The notes: generated by a model not told the origin, from the letters alone. DNA of 64,000 nt from Hellea sp965224755 (GCA_965224755.1 OZ245061.1:1054001-1118000); one strand, 5' to 3'; counted from the stretch's first letter, positions 42,099-52,094 are shown. A program made the numbers and translations.

Positions 42099-42133
42099 AT
42101 TGCCTGAATGCGGCGGACGCGGTCTAAGGCTTC

Positions 42134-42805
42134 ATGATTTGCGTTATCATACCGACTTATAATGCGGCAGAAGGCTTGGCATCTTTGCTCGCGCAATTGC
42201 AAGGTAAGGCAGATCGAATCGTGGTCGCGGATGGCGGATCAGCTGACGGCACGATTGCGGTAGCTACGCGGAATGCTTTTATTGCGGCGGGCGCTAAAGG
42301 CCGTGGGCAACAATTGGCTTTAGGCGCGAGCTGGGCAGAGGAGGCCGAGTGGCTTTTATTCCTCCACGCCGATAACCGACTCCCTGAAGACTGGCGGGAA
42401 ATGGCGGAGGATCATATCGCCCATCACCCGGGCAAAGCAGCATATTTTCGTTTTCGCGCTGAAACTCCAGGATTCTGGCCGCGCTTTATGGATGCCTGGG
42501 TAGGATTTAGGTGTTGGTTTCACAGGCTGCCTTATGGCGACCAAGGCCTTTTGATTTCTCGCGCGATGTATGACTCCGTTGGGGGATACCCCGCCCAGCC
42601 GCTTTTTGAAGATGTTGCCATTATTGAGGCGATCAAGGCCAAATTTGGCGGCAAGGCCCTTCGCCCTATCGCAGGTCATATGATCATTGATATGTCCAAA
42701 TATGAGCGCGATGGATATTCGGCGCGCGGGCGGGCTAATGCAAGGCGGATGAAAGCCTATCGGCGCGGCGTGGATATTGGTAAATTGGCGGTGGATTATA
42801 AATGA
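42134..42805 (+). CDS. Family 2 glycosyltransferase (TIGR04283-like)
   Basis: 223-residue GT-A fold enzyme: nucleotide-sugar motif CVIIPTYNAAEGLASLLAQL, VVADGGSADGT and metal-binding LLFLHADNRLP, then PYGDQGLLISRAMYDSVGGY. The compact length and FEDV segment match the group annotated as rSAM/selenodomain-associated transferase 2. The actual donor and acceptor are unknown. Its stop overlaps the next gene by four bases (ATGA), and that gene is the usual partner of this family. Confidence 0.85.
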   Translation: MICVIIPTYNAAEGLASLLAQLQGKADRIVVADGGSADGTIAVATRNAFIAAGAKGRGQQLALGASWAEEAEWLLFLHADNRLPEDWREMAEDHIAHHPGKAAYFRFRAETPGFWPRFMDAWVGFRCWFHRLPYGDQGLLISRAMYDSVGGYPAQPLFEDVAIIEAIKAKFGGKALRPIAGHMIIDMSKYERDGYSARGRANARRMKAYRRGVDIGKLAVDYK

Positions 42806-43371
42806 CCCCGCGCCTCTATATCATGGCCAAAGCGCCGATTATGGGCCGGGCTAAAACGCGGCTTGCGGCGGATATTGGCGTCGTTCATGCTAAACGGCAC
42901 TACCGGGCGATGATGGCGCGGGTCATCCGCCAAGTCCAAGACCCGCGCTGGGAAACGGTTTTATCTGTGACCCCGGCCTCTAGTGTGGGGCAGGTGCCGG
43001 AATGGTATGGACTCCCGCAAATCCCGCAAGTCTCCGGCTCGCTCAGCCCGAGGTTGGCCGATTTATTTAGGGATAAGGGCCCGACCATTGTTATCGGAAC
43101 GGATTGCCCGCAAGTCACAGCGCAGGATATTGCCGAGGGCTTTCGGGCACTGAAATCCCATCATGAAGTCTTTGGGCCAGCTGCTGATGGGGGCTTCTGG
43201 CTAATGGGGGCTAACGGCCCTTTGCCGCCAAGCCTGTTTGATAATATCCGGTGGTCTCACAAAGACACCTTATCTGATATTGCCGACAAGACCGATGGTG
43301 CTTTTGGTGTCCTGCGTACCCTCATCGATATTGATGATCTTACGGCTTTGCGTCAGCTTCACGCATCTTAG
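42802..43371 (+). CDS. DUF2064 nucleotidyltransferase-like protein (TIGR04282-like)
   Basis: 189 residues with a GT-A/nucleotidyltransferase fold. Motifs are IMAKAPIMGRAKTRLAADIG, TIVIGTDCPQVTAQDI and VFGPAADGGFWLMG, which define DUF2064, the rSAM/selenodomain-associated transferase 1 group. It is translationally coupled to the upstream glycosyltransferase, which marks the two as a working pair, possibly making an activated sugar or lipid head group (inference). aroC converges from the right. Confidence 0.88.
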   Translation: MTPRLYIMAKAPIMGRAKTRLAADIGVVHAKRHYRAMMARVIRQVQDPRWETVLSVTPASSVGQVPEWYGLPQIPQVSGSLSPRLADLFRDKGPTIVIGTDCPQVTAQDIAEGFRALKSHHEVFGPAADGGFWLMGANGPLPPSLFDNIRWSHKDTLSDIADKTDGAFGVLRTLIDIDDLTALRQLHAS

Positions 43372-43413
43372 GCTCAGGACCTCTTAATTTTGTGCCGTAA
43401 ATTCATGTGCCGC

Positions 43414-44484
43414 TTACCCTATTTGGCCCCGGTGGCGCAGTTTATGATCTGCGAGTACGCAAGCGAGCATGGCTTCGGCCACGGGCGTGCCGCGTATGCC
43501 GACGCAAGGGTCGTGGCGGCCTTTGGTTTTGATGTCGATTTCGTTGCCCTCGGCGTCGATGGATTTTACCTCGGTGAGGATAGAGGAGGTCGGTTTTATC
43601 GCGACCCTCGCGACAATCTCGTCGCCGTTTGAGATGCCGCCTAATATCCCGCCGGAATGGTTTGAGAGAAAGAGTGGGTTTCCATCCTTGATGCGGATCT
43701 CGTCGGCATTATCGGTGCCGCTAAAGCCGGCTGCCGTGAAACCTGCGCCGATTTCGACGCCTTTGGCTGCGTTAATGCTCATCAACCCCATAGCGAGATC
43801 TGAGTCGAGCTTGCCGTAAACCGGCGCGCCCCAGCCTGCGGGGACGCCTGAGGCGCGGACTTCGATAATGGCGCCGACGGAATTGCCGGATTTGCGCACA
43901 GTGTCGAGATAATCTTCCCAGTCTTTGGCAGCCTTGGCATCGGGGCACCAGAAAGGATTATTATTGACCTCGTCCCAATCCCAATTCTCGGGATCGACCT
44001 TATGCTCGCCGATTTGGATGACGGCTCCGCGTAGGGTGATATCCTTGCCTAGGACTTTGCGGGCAATCGCCCCCACTGCGACTCGGTTTGCTGTTTCGCG
44101 GGCGCTGCTTCGCCCGCCGCCGCGATAGTCGCGAATGCCGTATTTAGCGTCATAGGTCAGATCAGCATGGCCGGGGCGGTAGCGGCTTTTAATCTCTGAA
44201 TAATCTTTGCTGCGTTGGTCTTTATTCTCGATCATCAGGCTAATCGGCGTGCCTGTAGTATGGCCCTCAAAAACACCGGAGAGGATTTTGACGCGGTCGG
44301 GTTCTTGGCGCTGGGTGACAAAGCGTGAGGTGCCGGGGCGGCGTTTATCCAGATAGATTTGAATGTCAGATTCCGAAAGCTCGATTTTTGGCGGACAACC
44401 ATCAACAACGCAGCCTATGGCCGGGCCGTGGCTTTCGCCCCAAGTGGTGAAGCGAAATAAATGTCCGAATGTATTATGCGACAT
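43414..44484 (-). CDS. aroC: Chorismate synthase
   Basis: 356-residue FMN-dependent enzyme making chorismate, last step of the shikimate pathway. Signatures seen: FGHLFRFTTWGESHGPAIG, SRYRPGHADLTYDAKYGIRD, the GGGRSSARETANRVAVGAIA block, and RHDPCVGIRGTPVAEAM near the C-terminus. Full length. It is a single minus-strand gene with about 40 bp to the convergent DUF2064 gene. Confidence 0.98.
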   Translation of the reverse strand: MSHNTFGHLFRFTTWGESHGPAIGCVVDGCPPKIELSESDIQIYLDKRRPGTSRFVTQRQEPDRVKILSGVFEGHTTGTPISLMIENKDQRSKDYSEIKSRYRPGHADLTYDAKYGIRDYRGGGRSSARETANRVAVGAIARKVLGKDITLRGAVIQIGEHKVDPENWDWDEVNNNPFWCPDAKAAKDWEDYLDTVRKSGNSVGAIIEVRASGVPAGWGAPVYGKLDSDLAMGLMSINAAKGVEIGAGFTAAGFSGTDNADEIRIKDGNPLFLSNHSGGILGGISNGDEIVARVAIKPTSSILTEVKSIDAEGNEIDIKTKGRHDPCVGIRGTPVAEAMLACVLADHKLRHRGQIG

Positions 44485-44533
44485 GATCTGTCTTTAGCGG
44501 GCAAGGCGCAGATAGGCCAGATAAATCGCGGCT

Positions 44534-44749
44534 CTAAATCACGCGTGAACGTGCCTGTACCCGAAATGCTTTAGCCGCGGGGGGGATGAGCGTTTGGTAG
44601 GCGGATTTGGCCTGTAGGAAGGCGCCGACATTACCATAAGGGCTATCGGGGTGGAAAAACTTGGCCTTTTTGCGCCAAGCCGTGCGGATTTCGGCTTCGC
44701 GGGCGGACATGGAAAGGCCCAATGTTAGAAGTGCTTGTTGACGTGTCAT
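44534..44749 (-). CDS. Short J-domain protein
   Basis: 71-residue stand-alone J-domain. The order is helix I (ALLTLGLSMSAREAEI), helix II (RTAWRKKAKFF), the HPD tripeptide (FHPDSPYGN) that triggers DnaK ATPase, then helix III (FLQAKSAYQTLI). There is no Gly/Phe or zinc region, so it is probably a specialised co-chaperone. It lies 49 bp upstream of aroC on the same strand. Confidence 0.8.
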   Translation of the reverse strand: MTRQQALLTLGLSMSAREAEIRTAWRKKAKFFHPDSPYGNVGAFLQAKSAYQTLIPPAAKAFRVQARSRVI

Positions 44750-44878
44750 TCCCTAGTTCCTTTTGGCGTCCCCACACCTTATCTTTATACTTAAGGAATT
44801 ATGACCTATAGTGGTTAATAAGTCGCTGAAAGACATGGTTAATTTTGTGTTTTAGCTGTTATTTAATGAAAGAATTCA

Positions 44879-45535
44879 ATGTCCAAGCCGAACATACCCG
44901 CAACGCCGAGCGCAGCCGATCACGACCAATACGGCCCGCGCGACCTCGATTGGGTCGCGGCAGAAGACCCGATTGCGTTGTTTGGGAGCTGGCTGGGCGC
45001 CGCCGTTGAGGCTGAACCCAATGATGCCAATGCGATGTCGCTCGCGACAGTGGACGAGAGGGGATTGCCGGATGTGCGGGTGGTTTTGCTTAAAGGCTTT
45101 GATGAACGCGGCTTTGTTTTTTATACCAACGCTAATAGCGCCAAAGGGCAGCAGCTTCGCGGGCAAGGCAAAGCGGCATTGTGTTTTTACTGGAAATCCC
45201 TGCGCCGGCAAATTCGGGTGCGGGGCGAGGTTGAAGTCGTTTCAGCGGCGGAGTCAGATGCCTATTTTGCCTCGCGCGCACGCGGTTCGCGGATAGGGGC
45301 TTGGGCGTCGGATCAATCCAGCCCAGTGGCGGGCCGGGAGGTTTTGCTGGCACAAAATGCGGAGATAGAAGCGCGGTTTGAGGGCCAAGATGTACCGCGT
45401 CCTGAGAACTGGTATGGCTGGCGGGTGAAACCTGAGAGCATTGAGTTCTGGCAGAACGGAGCCTTTCGCTTGCATGATCGGATTGTGTTTCGCAAAGACG
45501 GAGAAGCTTGGACGAAAACACGGCTTTTCCCGTAG
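44879..45535 (+). CDS. pdxH: Pyridoxamine 5'-phosphate oxidase
   Basis: 218-residue FMN enzyme oxidising PNP/PMP to pyridoxal phosphate. Family motifs: NAMSLATVDERGLPDVRVVL, FYTNANSAKGQQL, FYWKSLRRQIRVRGEVE, WASDQSSPV and the C-terminal WYGWRVKPESIEFWQ with FRLHDR. Full length. PLP made here would serve enzymes such as GcvP encoded nearby, though that is a general link only. Confidence 0.97.
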   Translation: MSKPNIPATPSAADHDQYGPRDLDWVAAEDPIALFGSWLGAAVEAEPNDANAMSLATVDERGLPDVRVVLLKGFDERGFVFYTNANSAKGQQLRGQGKAALCFYWKSLRRQIRVRGEVEVVSAAESDAYFASRARGSRIGAWASDQSSPVAGREVLLAQNAEIEARFEGQDVPRPENWYGWRVKPESIEFWQNGAFRLHDRIVFRKDGEAWTKTRLFP

Positions 45536-45559
45536 TGTTTTTGAGTCTATAGTCGCGTT

Positions 45560-46039
45560 ATGGATTTCATCGTTGTACTTTTTTTCCTCTGGATAGGCTA
45601 TAGTTTCCTCCGTAATTTCATGGGCGGGGGGAAGACCGGAAAATCCATAGATATTGAATCGATCATTGATAATATGCAGCAAAGCGGGTCTGGCGAAACC
45701 AGCTCGTGGAAGCCTAAATCCGATGGCCCTACGGCGCGGGGACGGGCGCGTTTGTCGCAGAAGCCGCAAATAAGTTCGCCGTGGCAAAATGCGGGCGAGA
45801 CTAAACCCCAACTCTTCCGCCCTAAACTTAAAGGCCAAAAAGCCCGCAAGGCGTTTCATAAGAATCCGGTCCAGCACGGGCGGCGCGGGCGCAATATGGA
45901 CCAAAATCGTCATCGCCATGAGGATTGGGGCCAGAAGGGCGAGAGCGGTTTTCTGTCCGGGAGCGGCCTTCTTATTCTTCTCGCATTTGGGTTTATTGTG
46001 CTTTATGCGCTGTCGCAGATAACGCCTGAAATGTTATAA
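45560..46039 (+). CDS. Two-helix membrane protein of unknown function
   Basis: 159 residues. A membrane helix at each end (MDFIVVLFFLWIGYSFLRNF and GLLILLAFGFIVLYALSQI) flanks a polar, Arg/Lys/Gln-rich, probably disordered middle (ARGRARLSQKPQISSPWQNA; NPVQHGRRGRNMDQNRH). No family recognised. It starts 24 bp after pdxH and ends 24 bp before the DUF1499 gene, so these may form an operon. Confidence 0.68.
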   Translation: MDFIVVLFFLWIGYSFLRNFMGGGKTGKSIDIESIIDNMQQSGSGETSSWKPKSDGPTARGRARLSQKPQISSPWQNAGETKPQLFRPKLKGQKARKAFHKNPVQHGRRGRNMDQNRHRHEDWGQKGESGFLSGSGLLILLAFGFIVLYALSQITPEML

Positions 46040-46063
46040 CGAACCGGGCTTTAGGAGTAAAAT

Positions 46064-46882
46064 ATGTCAATCGAGATTATCAAAACGGATGTAAGTGCCA
46101 AGGGCGAGAAACGGCAAAAAATCCGCCAATGGGTGCTGCGTATAACCATTATCTTGGCAATTTTAGGGCCGCTGATATTTATGCTGGCGGGCATTGGCGC
46201 GAAGGTCGGTCTTTGGGACTGGCGCTTTGGCTTGGGAACGCTCACCCGTAATGTCGGACCAAAGGTTTTAATGGCCGGCGGGATTTTTGCTCTACTCAGT
46301 ATGATTCTGTCTTTTGCGATTGCGCCGCGTAAAGGCTTTTTTATAGGCGCTTTTGCCTTGATCATTCCGCTTGTCGGGCTGGGCCAACTGGCCGGGGTCA
46401 AGAAGAAAGTTGCTGACCTACCCTTTATACATGATATTACCACCGATACACAGGATGTGCCGACATTTACTGATGCTATATTGTCCGAACGTGCCACAGT
46501 CGAAGGGGTTAATACGACCGACTATATTGGCAAGAAAGATACGCGCGAGGAAAAACTATTCTCGGTTTTGCAAACCAAGGCCTATCCCGATATTCGCCCG
46601 CTAAATCTTTCCGGTGAGCCAAGTGTTGTCTTCGGGGAAGCCAAAGCTGCGGTTCGGCAGCTTGGATGGGCGCTGAAATCAGACGATGTTGCTGCGGGCA
46701 TTATCGAAGCCACAGAAGTATCATTTTGGTATGGTTTTAAGGATGATATCGTTATCCGTATCCGCCCGGCGGAGGGCGGCGGAACGATTATCGATGTCCG
46801 TTCCATCAGCCGCGTCGGCCGCGCGGATATCGGCGCCAACGCCGCCCGCATCCGCAAGTTTTTAGGGATACTTAACGAGTAG
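46064..46882 (+). CDS. DUF1499 membrane protein
   Basis: 272 residues: three N-terminal helices (WVLRITIILAILGPLIFMLA, VLMAGGIFALLSMILSFAI, GFFIGAFALIIPLVGLGQLA), then a soluble domain (YPDIRPLNLSGEPSVVFGEA onward, with VDVRSISRVGRADIGANAARIR) characteristic of DUF1499. The role is unknown. GGAGTAAA precedes the ATG. The MBL-fold gene converges with no gap between stop codons. Confidence 0.88.
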   Translation: MSIEIIKTDVSAKGEKRQKIRQWVLRITIILAILGPLIFMLAGIGAKVGLWDWRFGLGTLTRNVGPKVLMAGGIFALLSMILSFAIAPRKGFFIGAFALIIPLVGLGQLAGVKKKVADLPFIHDITTDTQDVPTFTDAILSERATVEGVNTTDYIGKKDTREEKLFSVLQTKAYPDIRPLNLSGEPSVVFGEAKAAVRQLGWALKSDDVAAGIIEATEVSFWYGFKDDIVIRIRPAEGGGTIIDVRSISRVGRADIGANAARIRKFLGILNE

Positions 46883-47794
46883 TTACTCTGCGGCTTCTAT
46901 GACGGTGCGGTAGTCAGTTCTCAGCCCGTCTTTGTCATTCGCCGTAACGCGGCCCGTCTCGCGCATATGGATGAGGTGCGAGAGCACGCTATGCGCGGCG
47001 GCGGGGTAGAGGCGCTTATCGATATCAGTATAGAGCCGCTCAACGATATCCATAATCTGTGTCAGCCCGGTCTTTAGAGCCTCCATAATCTGTACTTCGC
47101 GTTCTAGGCGGTGATCGATATAGGCCTGAACAAAGACATCAACATCTTCAATACAGGGGCCGTGGGTCGGCCAAATCTTGTCAAAATGCTTGTCTTTGAT
47201 GTGCTGCAGGCTCTCCAGATAGTCGCCCATATGGCCGTCGGGCGGGGAAACAACACTGGTTGACCAGCCCATAATATGATCGCCGGAAAAGAGCGTGTTT
47301 TCTTCGCGCAGAGCATAGCACATATGGTTTGACGTGTGGCCCGGCGTATGGATGGCTTCAATCGTCCAGCCATCGCCCTTGACGACATCGCCGCCACGGA
47401 TTTCGATATCGGGTTTAAAAGACAGATCATCGCCCGCTTCTAGCCGAACTTCGCCGCCTTCGGGCGGACGAATTTGTAAGCCATAACCATAAACCTCGCA
47501 GCCGTGGTCACGGGCGAGTGGAATGGCGAGCGGGGAATGGTCAATATGATGGTGGGTCATCAGAACATGGGAGACGCGGCGGCCATCTAGGGCTATGTCC
47601 AAGGCAGCGCGGTGTTCAGGCAAGGCCGGGCCGGGGTCAATAACGGCGACATCTTTATCGCCTATTATATAGACTCCCGTGCCGGTATAGGTGAACGGGC
47701 CGGGATTGCGGGCGATAACGCGCCGGATCAACGGGCTGAGCCGCGTAGCCAGCCCATATTCGAAATCAAAGGTTTTGATAAACGGGATGCTCAT
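46883..47794 (-). CDS. MBL-fold metallohydrolase (LACTB2-like)
   Basis: About 303 residues. Metallo-beta-lactamase fold with the metal motif HHHIDH (MTHHHIDHSPLAI), downstream His (AIHTPGHTSNHM), Asp (LFSGDHIMGW) and His (WPTHGPCIED), and a C-terminal helical winged domain (LSHLIHMRETGRV). Similar proteins include the nuclease LACTB2. The actual substrate is unknown. ATG 47794 (MSIPFIKTF) is used, with ATG 47812 also possible. Confidence 0.9.
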   Translation of the reverse strand: MSIPFIKTFDFEYGLATRLSPLIRRVIARNPGPFTYTGTGVYIIGDKDVAVIDPGPALPEHRAALDIALDGRRVSHVLMTHHHIDHSPLAIPLARDHGCEVYGYGLQIRPPEGGEVRLEAGDDLSFKPDIEIRGGDVVKGDGWTIEAIHTPGHTSNHMCYALREENTLFSGDHIMGWSTSVVSPPDGHMGDYLESLQHIKDKHFDKIWPTHGPCIEDVDVFVQAYIDHRLEREVQIMEALKTGLTQIMDIVERLYTDIDKRLYPAAAHSVLSHLIHMRETGRVTANDKDGLRTDYRTVIEAAE

Positions 47795-47868
47795 GCAAGA
47801 GGAATAATCCATTGCATGGCCGAGCGTCTAGTGCCGTTTTTTGACAAATCCGTGAGGGCGCGCGAGGG

Positions 47869-48549
47869 CTAGCGCACGCGGCGGACGCGGATGGCTGCGC
47901 CTTTGCCATTAATTTGCAACATAAAGCTGCCCAGAGCAGCTTTTGAGATTTCGGCTGTATACGCTTTTCCATTTTTTATCTTAGGGATGCGCACACGCGT
48001 CGTGCCAACCTGTTCCCAAACCTGCCCATTCATCATGAAAAAGCGTGTTTTCTGATATCCAAATTCTGATGTCTTTCTAATGTCCAATGTGACTTCAGAA
48101 ACTTTACTGGGAACGATAGCCTTATTGATTCTGGGCGATTGCGTTGGTTTTGGTGAGCTTTGCACATTCCCAGCTTGTTTCACGGGAGCCGTCAGATCGT
48201 TTTCTTTTTGGACTCTCTTTGATGTATCAGACTCTTTATTATTTCCGCCAAATATCCCCCCTAAGCTCGGGAGTGAGGGAATATTGAAACCGAATGCATC
48301 GCGTTCAACCTTTTCTATGGCTGTTTTGCTGACTGTTACGAGCTTGCCGTTTTTTTCAGCTGCTTGAAACCGTCTTACTGTATTGTCATAACACCCTAAA
48401 CGCTCTTGCGCGTTTGCGATTAACTTACAGGCATAAATGGCTTGTAGCTCATCAGGTTGATTGCCTAGTTGAGCATAAGCTCTCGGAGACACCAGTATCG
48501 TGAAAGCGATACTTCCAATAACAATTCCAGTGATTTTTAGTCTGAACAT
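47869..48549 (-). CDS. Periplasmic protein with CYD motif (paralogue A)
   Basis: 226 residues with a Sec signal peptide (MFRLKITGIVIGSIAFTILV to AYA). The mature N-terminus has the two-cysteine motif AIYACKLIANAQERLGCYD, seen in many small proteobacterial envelope proteins. A Ser/Lys-rich middle follows, then a C-terminal beta domain with NGQVWEQVGTTRVRIPK. The protein at 57163-57726 shares both the N-terminal Cys motif and the NGQVW C-terminal domain, and the two bracket the TonB receptor block. No function known. Confidence 0.75.
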   Translation of the reverse strand: MFRLKITGIVIGSIAFTILVSPRAYAQLGNQPDELQAIYACKLIANAQERLGCYDNTVRRFQAAEKNGKLVTVSKTAIEKVERDAFGFNIPSLPSLGGIFGGNNKESDTSKRVQKENDLTAPVKQAGNVQSSPKPTQSPRINKAIVPSKVSEVTLDIRKTSEFGYQKTRFFMMNGQVWEQVGTTRVRIPKIKNGKAYTAEISKAALGSFMLQINGKGAAIRVRRVR

Positions 48550-48805
48550 AAATGTTTCTCCTATTAGAAGTGTAGATAGCCTCGATAAACTGCTTTGTCA
48601 TGCTTTGCACCTGTTTAAGTCTTAAAATCACATTCCATAAGCAGTTGGGGTGACAAAAATGCAACATTTTGAATAAAACACGCTATATCTTAATTTTTGT
48701 TCAGATTAGCTCTTGAGAGTCTTTGATGAATAGTTTTTAACGTAACATTATATACGGGATGAATCCGTAGGCATGACACTGAAACCAGTTCGAAGGGGTT
48801 CCTAA

Positions 48806-51800
48806 ATGAACATATTAGATAAAACACGTCTTTTACAGACGTCGATACTTTCCGGCCTATTTTTAGGCTTTGGTGGTATAGCATACGCTCAAGTCGACCC
48901 AATCACGACAGAAGTAGAACAAATCCAGAGCGATGAAGACGAATTTGAAGAAGAAGACGATGAAATTGTTGTTACCGGCTCTCGTGTAAAGCGTAGTGAG
49001 TATACGTCGATATCTCCAATTCAGATTGTGTCGGGTGAAATAGCCCGTGATTTGGGTTTGGTTGAGGCGGGTGAGATTCTTCGTCAAACAACAGTTGTGC
49101 AAGGTCAGCAAACTGACATTGGCGTTTCAACTGTTCTTCAGGGTGGATTGGGTCAGGCTTTCACAACCTTTGGGTCTGTGACGCCATCATTGCGCGGTCT
49201 GTCATCCAGTGTTACTGGTCGTTCCCGTAATCTCATCTTGGTAAATGGTCGCCGTCTTGGGCCAATCGGCGTTGGTGGTGCTCCTGCCAACCCAGACGTA
49301 TCGCTAATTCCAGGTAGCTTGATCAGTAGTGTAGATCTTTTACTTGATGGCGCATCGTCCATTTATGGTTCTGATGCGATTGCTGGCGTGATTAACTATC
49401 GACTTCGCGATGATGTTGAGGGTTTGGAGTTTGACGCTTTCTATGATTTAGCAACTCCTGTTGATGCGGAAACATTTACATTTTCTGCAACAACAGGTAT
49501 TCAAAGTGATAATGGCTTCTCAGTCTTTGCGGCTGAATACCGAAATACATCAGGGTATCGCCGGATCGATCGTTTTAATGGCGGATTGATACCTCTGATT
49601 GAGACGGCCGACTTTGGTAGCCTTGCCTGTAATCCAGAGCGTGAGATTGACACAAATACGGGGGAAATTTTCACTGGCTGCGCCGGTTTCCTTGCAGACT
49701 TTACTGTGTTCGGCCCAACAGGCACGACAATTGTCACGCCAGGTCAATCAAATATCGGTGTACCTGGTTTTTCCAGATTAGGTATAGCGCCTTTTAATGG
49801 TTCCGATAGCGGAGGCACATTCGGTGGTATCAACAACCCATTCACACGCTCCTTCCCTCAGGATCAGGAGGAATTCGTAAGCCCTCCGGTTGAGCGTTTC
49901 TCTGTCTATGGTTTGGGTGAATATGAAACTGGATTACCAACAGACCTAACAGCTTATTATGAGGTTAGTTATGCTGAGCGTGAATTGAGATCAAACCAAT
50001 TTAGCCAAGGTGTTCTTGAGGTTACCGGAGATACGCCGTTTAACCCCGGGATTGGAAGTACATTATTGGTAAATCTGCTAGAGCTTGAATTTGATCAAAA
50101 TATTAGTGTCTTCCGAGCGACAGGTGGTGTTCGTGGTGAACTTGATTTCTTGAACAAAATTGGTCTTGATAACTGGACTTATGATGGCTTTGCCCTGTTT
50201 CACCGTTCACGTGGTACGCAGCGTAACTTTGGCGATATAAGCAATATCAATGCGGCGCGCGTGTTGCATGGATCATATGATGCAAATGGCCAATTCCAAT
50301 GTGCTCTTGATGAGACACTAGAAGGTAGTCAGCCATCTCGTGGCGGGCCAGGTGGCGGTTTTACAACGGCTATTCCAAATTGTTTTGCTGTTAATTTCTT
50401 TGATCCGCAATTTCTGACTACTGGTCGTTTTTCTGACCCGGCTTCAAATGATTTCATTTTGGCAACGGCTATCCAGAACACCAATATCGATCAAGTAACA
50501 GTTAACGGTTTTGTCACGGGTGATCTGTTTGATATTCCAACCGGTGGTACTGTTCAGGCCGTGCTGGGTTATGAGCACCGCTTTGATAAGGTCGAAACAA
50601 TCAATGACTATAACCAATCTACGTCTAATGCCTTAGCGACATTGAACCCCGACGTTGGTTCTCTTGGTGATCGTGCCATTAATGAGTATTTTGGTGAGCT
50701 TGTTGTTCCGCTTGTCAGTGATAAGCCGTATATAAAAAGCTTACAACTTGAACTTGCTGGGCGCCTTATTGATGAAGAATTCTTCGGTTCAGGTGAGACC
50801 TATCAAATTAAAGGTCAATATGAGCCGAATGATTGGCTTTCATTCTCAGCTGGTTATGGTACATCATTTCGTGCTCCGGATACGGGAGAAAATTTTGGTA
50901 CAGGGATTATATTCGCTCAAAACACACGTGCAGACCCTTGCTTACCATCTACCAATGTCCTTAATGACATAGATGGCGACGGATTGATTGATTATGATAG
51001 CTCAATGGATGAGCGTAACCAATTTACCAGAGATTTATGTGCTCAGTTAGGCGTTGTACTCCCCCAAGATGGTAGTAGCCAAGCCACTATTGATGCGGCA
51101 ACTGCACTTGGCTTGTTTGGTATTGGTACGCCATCAGGATCGTTCCAAAACTTCTCTGTCTTGTTTGGTAATGGCGGTAGTATTGATCTGAGTCCTGAGA
51201 CTTCAAAGGCGTTTTTTGCAAAAGTTGCAATTGATCAGCCTTGGTTTGATGACTTTGACTTCCGTTTCTCTGCGAACTATTATGAATATGAAGTTAGTGA
51301 CTCAATTGGCCAACTTACGAGCGGTAATATTCTTGCTTCATGTTTTGATGCTGCTACTATGAACACGACTGTTGTAAATGGTGTTCTCGTTGGTGATTTG
51401 TGTGAATTCCAATCCCGGAGCCCCACAACAGGATTGCTGACTAACGTAAATGAATCTTCATTCAATTTGGGTTCACTGACGTCAAGAGGTATCGATTTCA
51501 ATGCTGAGTTCTTTGCGGATCTTGACAAAGTGCAAAGCCTTACGGGTCTAAAAGAAACTCCATCTTTGGGTCTCGTATATCGTGCAACTCTGTCGCTCGA
51601 AAATGCCGAAGATATTACTGGTAACGGAACTTTTAATCAGTTGCTAGGCCAGTTTGGGTTCCCGGAACTTCAACAAAATATAACGGCTACACTTCGTTAT
51701 GGTAATTTCGGTTTCTTATACAGCTTCCAATATCAAGATGCGACGGACACTGGCGTTGCGCCTTTTGGCGGTGGTAATGTATGTCGACCAGCCCTCACGG

Positions 51801-52045
51801 CTCGAGGTGTTGATAATTCAGGATGTACAGAGTTTCTCACTCTGCCGAATGTTGAATTGCACAACGTGTCTCTGACATATAATGCAGATACTTGGGCGGT
51901 CCGTGCAGGTGTCAGAAACGTATTTAACACAGTGCCTGTCCTTGATACAGCCATCCCGGGTGATGGTGATACGGGTACACCATTTGGTCTCGGCTATGAT
52001 GCGAATGGACGTAACGTGTTTGTCAACGTGTCGAAAAGATTTTAG
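48806..52045 (+). CDS. TonB-dependent outer-membrane receptor 1
   Basis: 1079-residue TonB-dependent receptor: signal peptide (LLQTSILSGLFLGFGGIAYA), acidic linker, TonB-box-like DEIVVTGSRVKR, plug domain (about 70-200; LILVNGRRLGPIGVGGAP, DGASSIYGSDAIAGVINYRL) and a 22-strand barrel ending in aromatic F. The size and plug resemble the large Sphingomonas/Caulobacter receptors for sugars or peptides; the substrate is unknown. Codons are T-ending and the gene is AT-richer than neighbours. The leader AACCAGTTCGAAGGGGTT matches that of the next receptor. Confidence 0.93.
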   Translation: MNILDKTRLLQTSILSGLFLGFGGIAYAQVDPITTEVEQIQSDEDEFEEEDDEIVVTGSRVKRSEYTSISPIQIVSGEIARDLGLVEAGEILRQTTVVQGQQTDIGVSTVLQGGLGQAFTTFGSVTPSLRGLSSSVTGRSRNLILVNGRRLGPIGVGGAPANPDVSLIPGSLISSVDLLLDGASSIYGSDAIAGVINYRLRDDVEGLEFDAFYDLATPVDAETFTFSATTGIQSDNGFSVFAAEYRNTSGYRRIDRFNGGLIPLIETADFGSLACNPEREIDTNTGEIFTGCAGFLADFTVFGPTGTTIVTPGQSNIGVPGFSRLGIAPFNGSDSGGTFGGINNPFTRSFPQDQEEFVSPPVERFSVYGLGEYETGLPTDLTAYYEVSYAERELRSNQFSQGVLEVTGDTPFNPGIGSTLLVNLLELEFDQNISVFRATGGVRGELDFLNKIGLDNWTYDGFALFHRSRGTQRNFGDISNINAARVLHGSYDANGQFQCALDETLEGSQPSRGGPGGGFTTAIPNCFAVNFFDPQFLTTGRFSDPASNDFILATAIQNTNIDQVTVNGFVTGDLFDIPTGGTVQAVLGYEHRFDKVETINDYNQSTSNALATLNPDVGSLGDRAINEYFGELVVPLVSDKPYIKSLQLELAGRLIDEEFFGSGETYQIKGQYEPNDWLSFSAGYGTSFRAPDTGENFGTGIIFAQNTRADPCLPSTNVLNDIDGDGLIDYDSSMDERNQFTRDLCAQLGVVLPQDGSSQATIDAATALGLFGIGTPSGSFQNFSVLFGNGGSIDLSPETSKAFFAKVAIDQPWFDDFDFRFSANYYEYEVSDSIGQLTSGNILASCFDAATMNTTVVNGVLVGDLCEFQSRSPTTGLLTNVNESSFNLGSLTSRGIDFNAEFFADLDKVQSLTGLKETPSLGLVYRATLSLENAEDITGNGTFNQLLGQFGFPELQQNITATLRYGNFGFLYSFQYQDATDTGVAPFGGGNVCRPALTARGVDNSGCTEFLTLPNVELHNVSLTYNADTWAVRAGVRNVFNTVPVLDTAIPGDGDTGTPFGLGYDANGRNVFVNVSKRF

Positions 52046-52094
52046 TAAAATCCTTCTGTCTACTTAGTTAAACTATGAATGGCATTCAGTTGTT

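Noticed and set aside
44810..44878. TTAA half-sites upstream of pdxH as CtrA boxes
   Set aside because: GTTAAT and GGTTAA occur, but not at 7-bp spacing, in AT-rich DNA where TTAA is common.
48806..52045. AT-richer first TonB receptor as a transferred island
   Set aside because: The codon shift is mild (T-ending codons such as GGT and CGT) and typical of highly expressed outer-membrane proteins. The paralogue next to it is closer to the window average, and no mobility genes are nearby.
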